64,000 nucleotides of DNA from Hyphomicrobiales bacterium (GTDB taxonomy: Bacteria; Pseudomonadota; Alphaproteobacteria; Rhizobiales; Beijerinckiaceae), in assembly GCA_900466745.1 (NCBI GenBank), contig UBNE01000010.1, forward strand, positions 46,510 to 110,509. Direction: 5' to 3'. The notes beneath the pieces were generated by a model. The model was not told where the DNA came from and did no database searches. It worked only from the letters and a program-made list of their open reading frames with translations. Both the position numbers and the translations under genes were made by a program. Shown piece after piece: positions 1-9,300 of the stretch (position 1 is its first letter; every line of letters starts with the position of its first letter).

Positions 1-64
1 CCGCTCCGGCGACAGCCACGCCTCCGGCTCTTCCGTCAACCTCTCAGAAAGTGACCGCTCATGA
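1..64 (+). CDS. trbL: TrbL C-terminus (partial)
   Basis: Only the last 20 codons are in the window. The tail is Gly/Ser-rich (reading RSGDSHASGSSVNLSESDRS), the kind of C-terminus seen on TrbL, the polytopic inner-membrane protein of P-type conjugative type IV secretion systems. Its TGA overlaps the trbF ATG by four bases, which matches the canonical trb order J-L-F-G-I. The alternative frames either stop nine bases before the trbF ATG or run on out of frame inside trbF. The assignment rests on context and this short tail. Confidence 0.7.
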   Translation, partial: RSGDSHASGSSVNLSESDRS

Positions 65-750
65 ACCTCTTCAGACGACCCGCCGCCCATTACGGCAAGA
101 CGCCGCAACCGGAGACGCCCTATCAGCGCGCCGCGCAGGTCTGGGACGACCGTATCGGTTCGGCCCGCGTGCAGGCGAAGAACTGGCGCTATATGGCCTT
201 CGGCTCGCTGTTCCTCTCGGCGGGCTTCGCCGGGGCGCTCGTCATCCAGTCGGCGCGCGGGACCGTGGTGCCCTGGGTGGTGCAGGTCGACAATCTCGGC
301 CACTCGCAGACGGTGGCTCCGGCGACAGCCGACTATCGGCCTACCGATCCGCAGATCGCGTGGCATCTCGCCCGCTTCATCGAGCAGGTGCGCTCCATCC
401 CGGCCGATCCCGTCATCGTCCGGCAGAACTGGCTTCGCGCCTACGAATGGACGACCGATCGCGGCGCGGGCGCGCTCAATGACTATGCCCGCGCCAACGA
501 TCCGTTCGCCAAGGTGGGTAAGCAGCAGATCGCGGTCGAGGTCTCCAGCGTCATCCGCGCCTCGCCGGATTCGTTCCGCGTGGCCTGGACCGAGCGCCGT
601 TACGAGGATGGCAAGCTCGCGACGACGGAGCGGTGGACGGCGATCCTGACCATCGCGCTTCAACCGCCGCGCGACGCCGAACGCCTCAAGGCCAATCCGC
701 TCGGCATCTATGTCAATGCCATCAACTGGTCGCGGGAGATGGGCCAATGA
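61..750 (+). CDS. trbF: Conjugal transfer protein TrbF (VirB8-like)
   Basis: A 229-residue VirB8-family protein, the bitopic inner-membrane scaffold linking the inner- and outer-membrane parts of the mating-pair-formation channel. A cytoplasmic N-terminus (about residues 1-40, with the typical PYQRAAQVWDDRIG stretch) is followed by one membrane helix at about residues 44-66. A periplasmic nuclear-transport-factor-2-like domain follows. The length is usual for TrbF of Tn4371/ICE-type systems. It is translationally coupled on both sides (4-base overlaps with trbL and trbG). The call is firm. Confidence 0.95.
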   Translation: MNLFRRPAAHYGKTPQPETPYQRAAQVWDDRIGSARVQAKNWRYMAFGSLFLSAGFAGALVIQSARGTVVPWVVQVDNLGHSQTVAPATADYRPTDPQIAWHLARFIEQVRSIPADPVIVRQNWLRAYEWTTDRGAGALNDYARANDPFAKVGKQQIAVEVSSVIRASPDSFRVAWTERRYEDGKLATTERWTAILTIALQPPRDAERLKANPLGIYVNAINWSREMGQ

Positions 751-1706
751 GCAGCACTTTCCGCAAGCCCGCAATAGCGGCCATCATGCTCTCGGCGACC
801 ATGCTCGCCGGCTGCGCCTCCACCAAGCCGCCGCAGATCAGCTACGACAACAGCGTTCCGCCGCTTCCGGCCATTCCGGCGGCCGTGACAGACGAGCGGC
901 TGAAGCCGATCCATGTTCCGCCCGCCTGGACTGTTGCGCGCGGCGGCACGGCAGGGGCGACACCGACGGCTCGGGTGGAAAACGCAAACGCCGCCGCCCG
1001 CGTGCAGCCACGCCGCGAAGGCTACTTCAACGCCATTCAGGTCTATCCGTGGTCGGAAGGCGCGCTCTATCAAGTCTATGCCGCCCCCGGCCAGATCACC
1101 AACATCGCGCTCGAACCCGGTGAAAGCCTGACCGGCGCGGGACCGATCGCGGCCGGCGACACCGCTCGCTGGATCATTGGCGACACGGAATCCGGCTCCG
1201 GCGTAGCCCGTCGGGTCCATGTGCTGATAAAGCCGACGCGCGCCGACATCACCACGAACCTCGTCATCACCACCGACCGGCGGACCTACATGGTCGAGCT
1301 GCGTTCCGGCGAGAAGCCCTATATGCCCGCTGTCGCCTGGGCCTATCCGCAGCCGGCAGGCGGCGGCCGTCAGGCGGTCCCGGCAACGCCGGTCATTCCG
1401 GCCGTCGCCGCGCGCAACTACCGCTATGGCCTGACCGGCAGCAGCAATCCGCCATGGAAGCCTGTCGCCGTCTATGACGACGGCCGCCGCGTCTATGTCG
1501 AGTTCCCCCGCGGCATCGTGCAGGGCGAGATGCCCCCGATCTTCGTCATCGGCCCCGAGGGCGAGGCGCAGATCGTCAACAGCCGCATCTATCAACACAT
1601 CCTGATCGTCGATCGCCTGTTCGGCGCGGCCGAGCTGCGCCTTGGCAGCGGCGACAAGCAGCAGACCGTCAGGATCGTCCGCACCGACGGGAGACCGCAA
1701 TCATGA
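747..1706 (+). CDS. trbG: Conjugal transfer outer-membrane lipoprotein TrbG (VirB9-like)
   Basis: A 319-residue VirB9/CagX-family protein, an outer-membrane core-complex component of the conjugative channel. The start is the ATG overlapping the trbF stop; longer upstream readings are shadows of trbF. The signal peptide ends in a lipobox LAGC at about residues 22-25. The CagX-like C-terminal half contains a YRYGLTG stretch and the aromatic-rich PPWKPVAVYDDGRRVYVEF motif, where VirB9 contacts VirB10. The coupling with trbF and trbI supports co-translation. Confidence 0.95.
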   Translation: MSSTFRKPAIAAIMLSATMLAGCASTKPPQISYDNSVPPLPAIPAAVTDERLKPIHVPPAWTVARGGTAGATPTARVENANAAARVQPRREGYFNAIQVYPWSEGALYQVYAAPGQITNIALEPGESLTGAGPIAAGDTARWIIGDTESGSGVARRVHVLIKPTRADITTNLVITTDRRTYMVELRSGEKPYMPAVAWAYPQPAGGGRQAVPATPVIPAVAARNYRYGLTGSSNPPWKPVAVYDDGRRVYVEFPRGIVQGEMPPIFVIGPEGEAQIVNSRIYQHILIVDRLFGAAELRLGSGDKQQTVRIVRTDGRPQS

Positions 1707-2848
1707 CCGAAGCCGATGCCCACGCTGCCCCGATGCGCCTGCGTGCCGAAGCACCCCGAGTCACGCGCCTGTCACGCAAGATACTGGCCAGCGTCGCGGC
1801 CGTCGCCCTGGTCGGGATCGGCGGCGCGCTGATCTATGCACTTCAGACGCGCGGTCCCGGCGATGGCGGCGAGGAGCTTTATTCCACCGCCAACCGTCAG
1901 CCCGCCGATGGCCTGGCTGGCCTGCCGCGCGACTATACCGGCCCGATCCTGGGTCCGGCACTACCCGGCGATCTCGGCGGCCCAATCCTGTCCGCGCAGA
2001 ATGCCGGCCAGCCCGTCGTGCCGCCCGTTGTTCCGACGCCCGGCGTCGACGAGGCCGAACAGCGTCGCCGCGCCGAGGAAGAGGCCGCCCGTCTCAGCAC
2101 CGTGTTCTTCCAGTCCCGGCAGGGCTCGACGGCGGCGACTTCCGGCGCAGTGCCGGGCCTTGCCGGCTTCGATCCCGGCAGCGGCAGCGTGACGGGACAG
2201 CCGATCGCACAGGATCGACAGCTTGCGTTCCTCAATGCGGCGGCCGACCGGCGCACCGTCACGCCGGATCGCGTCACGCCTCCGGCATCGCCCTTCGTGC
2301 TTCAGGCCGGCGCGGTCATCTCGGCCGCGCTCATTACCGGCATCCGTTCCGATCTTCCCGGCCAGATCACGGCGCAGGTCACGGAGAACATCTATGACAG
2401 CCCGACGGGGAGCATTCTGCTCGTACCGCAGGGAACCCGCCTCATCGGCCAGTATGACAATGCCGTGCAGTTCGGCCAGCGCCGCGTTCTGCTCGTCTGG
2501 AATCGACTCATCATGCCGAACGGCCGCTCCATCGTTCTTGAGCGCCAGCCCGGCGCGGATACGCAGGGCTATGCCGGCCTGGAGGATGGCGTCGATTATC
2601 ACTGGTGGGATCTCGCCAAGGCCGCCGCGCTCTCGACGCTGCTCGGCGTCGGGGCGGAACTCGCCACCGACGACAACGACCGCCTGATCCGCGCCATCCG
2701 TGACGGCGCGCAGGATACCGTCAATCAAGCCGGTCAGCAGATCGTCCAGCGCCAGTTGCAGGTCGCACCCACACTGACCATCCGGCCCGGCTTTCCGGTC
2801 CGTGTCATCGTCACCAAGGATTTGGTGCTCGAACCCTACAGGAGCTGA
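1703..2848 (+). CDS. trbI: Conjugal transfer protein TrbI (VirB10-like)
   Basis: A 381-residue VirB10-family protein that spans both membranes and relays energy in the type IV channel. A short cytoplasmic segment is followed by a membrane helix at about residues 28-48, then a Pro-rich periplasmic linker. The conserved C-terminal VirB10 beta-barrel domain starts near residue 190, with ITAQVTENIYDSPTGSILLVPQGTRLIG-type sequence spread over two strands and the LVWNRLIMPNGRS motif. Its ATG overlaps the trbG stop. It is full length. Confidence 0.95.
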   Translation: MTEADAHAAPMRLRAEAPRVTRLSRKILASVAAVALVGIGGALIYALQTRGPGDGGEELYSTANRQPADGLAGLPRDYTGPILGPALPGDLGGPILSAQNAGQPVVPPVVPTPGVDEAEQRRRAEEEAARLSTVFFQSRQGSTAATSGAVPGLAGFDPGSGSVTGQPIAQDRQLAFLNAAADRRTVTPDRVTPPASPFVLQAGAVISAALITGIRSDLPGQITAQVTENIYDSPTGSILLVPQGTRLIGQYDNAVQFGQRRVLLVWNRLIMPNGRSIVLERQPGADTQGYAGLEDGVDYHWWDLAKAAALSTLLGVGAELATDDNDRLIRAIRDGAQDTVNQAGQQIVQRQLQVAPTLTIRPGFPVRVIVTKDLVLEPYRS

Positions 2849-2850
2849 CC

Positions 2851-3090
2851 ATGACCAAGCTGAAACTCGGCCCCATCGCCGACGACAAACCCGTCAAGGC
2901 GACGGTGGAACTGCCTGCCCAACTTCACCGCGATCTTGTCGCTTATGCCGAGGTGTTGGCCCGGGAAACCGGCAATCCCGTCGCCGATCCCGTGAAGCTG
3001 ATCGTGCCAATGCTCCAACGGTTCATTGGAACCGATCGCGGCTTTGCAAAAGCTCGCCGCCAGATGGCGGAGGGTAAGGCCGGTTCGTAG
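2851..3090 (+). CDS. DUF2274 family protein, end of trb operon
   Basis: A 79-residue protein starting two bases after trbI. It matches the short DUF2274 proteins that close trb operons in Tn4371-like elements. It opens with TKLKLGPI and has a central PAQLHRDLVAYAEVLARE helix reminiscent of ribbon-helix-helix/CopG folds. The family function is unknown; DNA binding or relaxosome accessory roles are guesses. Its last 68 bases overlap the 3' end of the convergent LysR gene. Confidence 0.85.
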   Translation: MTKLKLGPIADDKPVKATVELPAQLHRDLVAYAEVLARETGNPVADPVKLIVPMLQRFIGTDRGFAKARRQMAEGKAGS

Positions 3091-3979
3091 GCATCGCGGC
3101 CCGACGCTGCGATTGCACCTTCGCGATACTGATGAAGCGTCGGAGCGCCGGATTATCGTTCTTCGGCGACCATACCCCATTGAAGGGGAGAATCTCCCCG
3201 GCAATGGGCCGATAGCAGATGCCGGGTATCTGAGTGGCGGTCGTCGCTTCGCTGGTCACTGTGAGACCGGTGCCGAGCCCAACCATGGTCAGCAGACTGT
3301 CACGGCCGACGAACTGCGACTCGATGCGCGGATGGTGGCCGAGGTCGCTGACATGCTTCACAAGATAATCGTAGATCTCCTGGCCGGGCGCCGAGTCCAT
3401 CACAATGAACTTCTCATGGACGATCTCGTCCCAGCTCACCTCGTCCTTCTCGGCCAGCGCGTGTGATTCCGGCAGCACGACGAACACGCGCTCGTTCCAC
3501 AGATGATCGGCCTCGCATTGTGGCCACTCCTGCGAGCCGGTCAGAAACGCGATGTCGAGCCTGAACTGCCGGATGGCCGCGACGTGCTCGGCCGGATTCC
3601 CGTCCAGCACCTGTAACTGGACGCCTTCATGCTGCTCGTGAAACGACTTCAACAGCTCCTGCAGGAAGCCCGACGACAGGGACGAGAAGATGCCGATGCG
3701 AAGACGGCCGTCCTTCACACGGCCAACCGCATCCACTATCTCGGCGCCTTCGCTGACATAGCGCAGAACCTTGCGGGCCCGCGGAAGCAACCGCTGGCCG
3801 GCGACCGTCGGCAGCACGCCTCCGCTATGGCGGTGGAACAGCGCCGATCCGAGATTGTCTTCAAGATCCCGGATGCGGCGGCTGACGCTCGATTCCTGCA
3901 CCCCAAGTGCGGTGCTGGCTTTTCGGAAGCTCCCGTATTCCAGGGCCGCTACAAAATAGCGTAGCTGTCGGACATTCAT
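3023..3979 (-). CDS. LysR-family transcriptional regulator
   Basis: A 318-residue LysR regulator. The N-terminal winged helix-turn-helix begins MNVRQLRYFVAALEYGSF, followed by a linker helix and a periplasmic-binding-protein-like effector domain. A LysR often sits just after trbI/DUF2274 in alphaproteobacterial conjugative elements. It lies 19 bases downstream of the IalB-like gene on the same strand, so it is probably the last gene of a SapC-IalB-LysR transcript and not autonomously divergent. The final 20 or so residues (Pro/Arg-rich) overlap DUF2274 and look like a read-on tail. Target and effector are unknown. Confidence 0.9.
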   Translation of the reverse strand: MNVRQLRYFVAALEYGSFRKASTALGVQESSVSRRIRDLEDNLGSALFHRHSGGVLPTVAGQRLLPRARKVLRYVSEGAEIVDAVGRVKDGRLRIGIFSSLSSGFLQELLKSFHEQHEGVQLQVLDGNPAEHVAAIRQFRLDIAFLTGSQEWPQCEADHLWNERVFVVLPESHALAEKDEVSWDEIVHEKFIVMDSAPGQEIYDYLVKHVSDLGHHPRIESQFVGRDSLLTMVGLGTGLTVTSEATTATQIPGICYRPIAGEILPFNGVWSPKNDNPALRRFISIAKVQSQRRAAMPTNRPYPPPSGGELLQSRDRFQ

Positions 3980-3998
3980 CTCTATGGGTGCCTGCCTC

Positions 3999-4643
3999 TC
4001 AGCGCGCGAGGGCTACCACGCGATCGAGGGCCGTGCCGAAGCCTTGGAGCGAGATCGAGAACGGCGCGGCCGCGCCGCCGTCGGCTGTCGCCTTGATCTT
4101 GAGGATCGCGCTGGCGCGCAGCGCCACCAGCGTGGGGGCGTCGAAATTGACATTGACGAGACAGCCGCCCGGCACGCAGGTCCGGAAGCGGATCGGCGGC
4201 ATGGCCGGTTTCTCGTCGATCTGGAAGGTGACGCCGGAATCGAGCGCGAGGCCGAACGGCAGGACGAGCGTGCCCGTGACCACGTTGCCGCTCGGCGCAT
4301 TGAGCTCGATCGCGAGCACGCGCTGGCCGTTCTGCTGGGCCTGTTGCTGCGACATGACGCAACGCTTGGTGTTATTGGCGACTTGGCAGGCGACCCGCCA
4401 ATCCTTGTAGGTCTCGTTGAGCGAGGACGCGCCACCCGGCAAGGTCGATCCCGCCGCGCCTCCAGTTTGCGCCTGTGCGACCTCCATACGCTGTGGCGCA
4501 GGGTCGCTGAAATTACCTTTTGCAGATGTGGTCTGTGTCGGATTCGAAACCGCAATACCGGGCGCTACATAAAGCGCCGCACCCACGCCAAGCATGACTG
4601 TTGCGATTGTGGTGAGACCAAAAGCACGTTTCTTGCTCATCAT
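3999..4643 (-). CDS. Invasion-associated locus B (IalB) family protein
   Basis: A 214-residue exported protein. A signal peptide or anchor lies at about residues 8-30, then a low-complexity linker. The IalB domain starts at about residue 78 (YKDWRVACQ) and carries the family's two cysteine pairs (WRVACQ...KRCVMSQ and RTCVPGGCLVNV). IalB was named for Bartonella erythrocyte invasion, but the family is widespread in free-living alphaproteobacteria and its molecular role is unknown. The start overlaps the SapC stop by four bases, so the two are translationally coupled. Confidence 0.9.
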   Translation of the reverse strand: MMSKKRAFGLTTIATVMLGVGAALYVAPGIAVSNPTQTTSAKGNFSDPAPQRMEVAQAQTGGAAGSTLPGGASSLNETYKDWRVACQVANNTKRCVMSQQQAQQNGQRVLAIELNAPSGNVVTGTLVLPFGLALDSGVTFQIDEKPAMPPIRFRTCVPGGCLVNVNFDAPTLVALRASAILKIKATADGGAAAPFSISLQGFGTALDRVVALAR

Positions 4644-5461
4644 ACGAGCGCCTTTCGTTCATTCGCGCGCTGCGCATTGAGGTCGAGGAGGTTCTGGAAG
4701 CTTCGCTGCGACGCCAGATGCAGCGTCACCAGATCGAGCCACCCCTTGGCGTGCCAGTCAGCGACGGTTTTGGAGGGCAGCGCGCGAAACGCCTGCTCAT
4801 CGATGGACTGGAAACCGTTGATCTGATGCTGTGATCCATCGGGAAGCTGGAACCGCGCGTGGTATGGCGAAAGCAGATTCGCTTCTATCAGCGCCCGGCC
4901 GAAGGCGATCGTGGCGGTGTGATCGGAGTGATAGGCATTGCAGAAAGCCATGGCCGACTGGGCTGTCGCGCTTGCCTCACCATCAAAGTGAAAGAGCCGC
5001 TCCGCATCATGATGAGTGGCGGCATGGGTGACGAAGCGGTCACTACCCCGATCAATGCCCAGAAATTGCCGGGTCCTGTCCTGGGACTCAGTAGCGATGA
5101 AGGGGTAGCGGCGGACATAGGCCGGGACGTAAGCGCCGGGATGCCAGTTCCCGTCTTGCGCGACGAAGAGATTGTCGTCACGGAGTACCCCGACCAATGC
5201 AATCGGCGGAGCACTCTCTTCCATGGCAAAGACGATCGGGTAGTCCCGCATGGCGAGGGCGAACTCACTTACGCAGAGCGGAATGGCAACGGCTTTACGC
5301 GTAAAGCCGAAATTCGTCGCGGCCGTAATGCCGACATCGGCATGTTCCTCGAAGCGAAGAACCACAGGATCCTCGTAAAAAAGCGGAAGGCGGATGCTGC
5401 TCTTCCCGGAAGAAACACTCTTATCTGTTGTCAAAATCTGCCACCCGGCGCACCGCGCCAT
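4640..5461 (-). CDS. SapC family protein
   Basis: A 273-residue protein with the SapC-family pattern: an N-terminal LFYEDPVVLRFEEHADVG, an AMRDYPIVFA block, then LRDDNLFV and VPAYVRRYPFIATE. The family is named after the Campylobacter surface-layer locus gene sapC and is often encoded near outer-membrane receptors; its biochemical role is not established. No signal peptide is obvious from the first Met, so the annotated start may be slightly off. It is coupled to the IalB gene downstream and lies 52 bases after the globin-like gene. Confidence 0.85.
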   Translation of the reverse strand: MARCAGWQILTTDKSVSSGKSSIRLPLFYEDPVVLRFEEHADVGITAATNFGFTRKAVAIPLCVSEFALAMRDYPIVFAMEESAPPIALVGVLRDDNLFVAQDGNWHPGAYVPAYVRRYPFIATESQDRTRQFLGIDRGSDRFVTHAATHHDAERLFHFDGEASATAQSAMAFCNAYHSDHTATIAFGRALIEANLLSPYHARFQLPDGSQHQINGFQSIDEQAFRALPSKTVADWHAKGWLDLVTLHLASQRSFQNLLDLNAQRANERKALV

Positions 5462-5513
5462 TTATGTTAAACTTTCGTCCGCAGCGTGCGCAGAGCCTGT
5501 CGAGCTGACGGCT

Positions 5514-5918
5514 CTACGCCACCACCATCGGCCTAAATCGGGAAGTGCCCCAGAGCGCGCGCATCCACGCTCGTTCCACTTCGATCGTGAAACTGTCGGT
5601 GAGACTGCGGCGCAACGTCCAGAGCAAGGTTTCTGCAAGCGCTTCGTAGTGCGCCTCGATCAACCGGAAGACTTTGTCGGACTGCGCGAGAATTCTAACT
5701 GTTGCCGCAATCGCCCCCGTGTGCCGTAAATGGCAAGAGACGAACCCAAGCAATTTCACGAGCCGTCGTTCCTCTGGCTCAGTGTCCATGAAGAAGAGAC
5801 GGTAGACCTCGGGATAGGAGTCGAGCAGGCGGCCGTGAAACAATTCCTGAGCCTTCTGGCTGACCGGGCTGAGGTCATCAAGGCTCGACTGGATAAGTGA
5901 AATGGTGCGCTCTTCCAT
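5514..5918 (-). CDS. Globin-fold protein lacking the proximal haem His
   Basis: A 134-residue single-domain protein that aligns over its full length with bacterial globins: a YRLFF segment at the CD corner (Phe42) and a conserved C-terminal AHYEALAETLLWTL block. In typical relatives the F helix reads RRH followed nine residues later by EHY. Here the same spacing holds, but the proximal F8 position is Asp81 (AQSDKVFRLIEAHY). The F8 iron ligand is therefore absent and haem binding is doubtful. It may act as a non-haem sensor globin, as in stressosome RsbR-type domains. It lies nine bases after the membrane-protein gene, probably in one operon. Confidence 0.75.
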   Translation of the reverse strand: MEERTISLIQSSLDDLSPVSQKAQELFHGRLLDSYPEVYRLFFMDTEPEERRLVKLLGFVSCHLRHTGAIAATVRILAQSDKVFRLIEAHYEALAETLLWTLRRSLTDSFTIEVERAWMRALWGTSRFRPMVVA

Positions 5919-5927
5919 CTGCTCACC

Positions 5928-6275
5928 TCAGAACTGGGCAGTTTTGGATGATGCAGAGCTAACGACGCGCGGATCGAACAGTTCGTCGTCGAACTCGAAA
6001 GGTGAGTGCCGATTGGTTTCCGGCGCATCACTCCCTTTCGATTGCGGCCTCTCGAGACGGCGCAATCGCGTGCTGAGTGAGGAGTAGGCTGCAATCAGCG
6101 CAGTAAGGAGCCCCACGCCACAGAGGGCGTCGAGAACGAGAATATGAACCGGCCGACCGATATAGACGCCTGCGATGAACCACACCGCAGCGAATGCGAC
6201 GACCAGGAAAAAGGAAACAATAGCAAGATCGTCTTGCTCATCATCGTTGCGTCGCGGATCTGATAACCTTGCCAT
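5928..6275 (-). CDS. Small two-helix membrane protein, unknown family
   Basis: A 115-residue protein counted from MARLSDPRR; a longer reading adds 16 residues without support. A charged N-terminus (about residues 1-16) precedes two predicted membrane helices (about 17-37 and 45-64). A short Arg-rich coiled segment (LSTRLRRLE) and an acidic, Ser-rich cytoplasmic tail follow. I do not recognise the family. Its position just upstream of the globin-like gene on the same strand suggests a membrane partner for it, which is inference only. Confidence 0.6.
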   Translation of the reverse strand: MARLSDPRRNDDEQDDLAIVSFFLVVAFAAVWFIAGVYIGRPVHILVLDALCGVGLLTALIAAYSSLSTRLRRLERPQSKGSDAPETNRHSPFEFDDELFDPRVVSSASSKTAQF

Positions 6276-6311
6276 GGAAACACACTTCCCTCTAAGCAAT
6301 CCGAATAGTTG

Positions 6312-6335
6312 GGTGACGCCCATTCAGGCGCCACC
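6312..6335 (-). other. Hairpin between autotransporter and downstream genes
   Basis: Nine-base inverted repeat (GGTGACGCC / GGCGCCACC, one G-T pair) with a six-base loop, lying between the autotransporter stop and the small membrane protein. No T-run follows on the minus strand, so it is more likely an attenuator or mRNA-processing/stability hairpin than a strong terminator. Downstream genes could still be partly co-transcribed. Confidence 0.4.
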
Positions 6336-6350
6336 AGCAGGGTTGGGAAC

Positions 6351-9300
6351 TCAGAACTTGGCGCTGAAATTGGCTTTGAAGGATTGATCGACGACACCGG
6401 AGCCGAACTGGCCGCCATAAGTGACGCCGAGCACGGCGCTCGGCGTCAGCGCGAAGTCGAGACCAGCTTCGACGACAGCAGCATTCCGCGCGACCGGTAC
6501 GCCTGCGACGGTGAAGGCACTGCCGCCATCAGCAAAGCCCATCCTGGAAGTTGGCGTTACATCATCGAAAGCATGACGCCAGCCCAACATGCCCTTGGCC
6601 GTAACCGAGGCACCGTTGAGGTCGAAAGTGGTCGAGCCGCGCAGGCCGAGCGTCGTGAAGGTGGTGTCAGTGCTGGATGAGCCGCTCGTAAGCGCCGCCG
6701 CACCACCCGTCTCGCGGAAGCCGTCAGTATGCAGGTTTACATAGGCTAGGTTTGCGAATGGCTCGAACCGGGTCGTCCCGAAATTGAAGCCATAGGCCAG
6801 TTCGCCGAAGACCTGCGCGGTGCCGGCATTATAGCCACCCTTGAGACTTTCGCTGAAGCCGGGGAAAGCAACGCTGCGGCTGGTCGAGATATCATGCCAA
6901 GTGTAGGCCGCGCCGGACCGGAAGGCGAGATCGCCCCAGGTCGAGCCGCCATAGAGGCCGAGATGGTAATTGTCGCTCGAACCGGAGGAATGGCGATCCT
7001 TGGCATCAAAGCTCGTATGGCTGTAACCGGCGATCGCGCCGAAGCGCCAAGTGTCGAAGACCGGAGCATCCGCCCCGACGAAGAAGCCGCCGGTCGAGCG
7101 GTTGAGGCGCGCGGCGTTGCCGTCGCCGGATGTGTGACCCCACGAACCGAAGCCCTGTCCCCAGACCGCGAAGCCATCGGTGTTCGCGGCAACCGGTTGG
7201 GGTACGCCGTTTTCGTAGGTGACCGCAGAGCCCGATGCGCCAACACCGTCAAAGGCCGCGCGAAGGCGATCATTGACCGCGTTACGAAGGAAACGGCTGT
7301 CCTCGATCAACGCCGTCTTGGTCGACGCATGGATCTCGCCCGAAAGCTGGTCGAAGGCGTAACGAGCCTGTTCGGCCGAAAGGTTGAGCACGGCGTCATA
7401 GACGGCATTGCCGGCCTCGAGGCTTTCCACACCACCGCCCGTCGCGATCTGGTTGCGTGACTGGCCCACATTCTCGAACGTGGTGCCGTTGCGCGTCATC
7501 GTCAGATAGACATTGTTGTCGTCATAGCTGAGCGAGGGATCGAGGAAGGCAAGGTTAGACGTCACACCTTCGTCGAAGGTGCCGGTGATGCCGCCACCCG
7601 CCGTCAGGATCGTATATTGCGTCGAGGCCGCATAATTGCCCGTGCCGGCAATAACACGAACAGAGCCGCCATAGATGTTCGCCGCTCCCGAAACGTCGAC
7701 GAGGTCCGACTGGCCGTCTCTGTTGATGTCGACCTGATAGATCGAGCCTTTGTACAAGGCGAGGTCGCCAGTCAGTGTCAGGGTACCGACGCCATTTCCA
7801 GGTGAAAGCACGGCCCCGGAAAATAGGTTAACGTGGCCCCCAATCGTGCCGCTCCCGGCCAGTACGGTCCCTTCCCACATATCGAGGAGAGCGCCGTCAC
7901 GTCCGAGTGTCCCGTCGACCATGAGCCCGCCGCTGCTCACGACAGTGCTGCCGGTGAAATCCGAGCTGTCTCCCGTCAGGCGAAGGAAGTTTCCATCGCC
8001 CACCGCGACCTCAAATCTACCGCGTCCCGAAACCTCACCCTTATAGGTGCCGCTGCTGTTCTGCTCGAAACGCATGGCGGCAATTTCATCGATATGGACA
8101 TTGCCGCCAAAAAGATCGCTTCGGGAAACCAGCCTACCTTCATCAATCGTCCAGTCGAGAGTGCTGCGTCCAGACAGAGTCAGCATATGTGAGCCGAGCT
8201 TCTGCATGGTGCCCCGGCCATAGATATCGCCCGCGAATACGCCGTCTTCGTTTTGATCGAACACGACATGGCCATTGTTGGCGATGTCATTGCGGATGCT
8301 CTGCGCGTTGCCAACCAGCGTGCCGTTGCGCACGATGGTATCGCCGCGATAACTGTTGTTGCCGGTGAGGACCAGGGTGCCCAGATCGTCCTTGACGAGG
8401 GCGCCGTCGCCGCGCAGCTCCGAGGCGATGGTTGCGACATAATCAGCGCCCATTTGCGTGCCGTCACCAACGCGGATCGTGGTTTGAGCTTCGGTCATCG
8501 TGATCGCATCGCCCTCGACCCGGTAGCCGTCGATGGCAAACTGCATGCCGGTGACGGAAATATCGCCGTCTGTGTTGTCAACGGTGACCGTTCCCGGCTC
8601 GCCCTGGAAGATGGCGAAGCGGCCACCCCAGTCATGATTTGCATCGCCATTGGTGGTGGTCCAGTTGGTCGTGCCGTTCCGCCACACGCCGTAACCGCCG
8701 GAAATCTCGCCATCCGCAGTGGTGTGGTGTCCATCCCAGAACAGGGTGCCCGGACGCGGATCGGGGCCAGGCCCAGGAGTGCCGCCGACGACGACGTTCA
8801 CCTGCTTGTCTATGGCGGTCTGGATCTCGATATCGCCGATATCGTACTGGCTGCCGGCGGGTACGCCGACGACCTCCATCCCGTTATCGGTCAGATCGCC
8901 GCCATAGTTGAAGAGACGGTAGACGCCCTCTCCAAACTCACCGGTTCCGTCGGCTATGGTGAGCCGTCCATCAAGAACAAGATCGCCTTCCACCTCGAAA
9001 AATGCCGTGGTGCTTGGTGCACCGACCACAATCTCGACGTCGGAATTTTCGTTGAGCGTCAGGCTGCCCATCGTCAGCGTGCGGTCATGCTGGCCATAGA
9101 GCCGCCCGCCATCGGCAATCTCGACATCGCCGCCGATGCGGCCCGAGCCGGTGGCGGTGCCGCCGAACTCCACAGCCACGTTACCGCTGTAGTTGCCGTC
9201 GAAGGAAAGGCCGCCTTCGTTCACGATGGCGCCGGGCGCGTCGAGGCTTTCTCCGGTCAGACTCACCGTCCCCTGACCCATCTTGGTGATAGTGTGGTTG

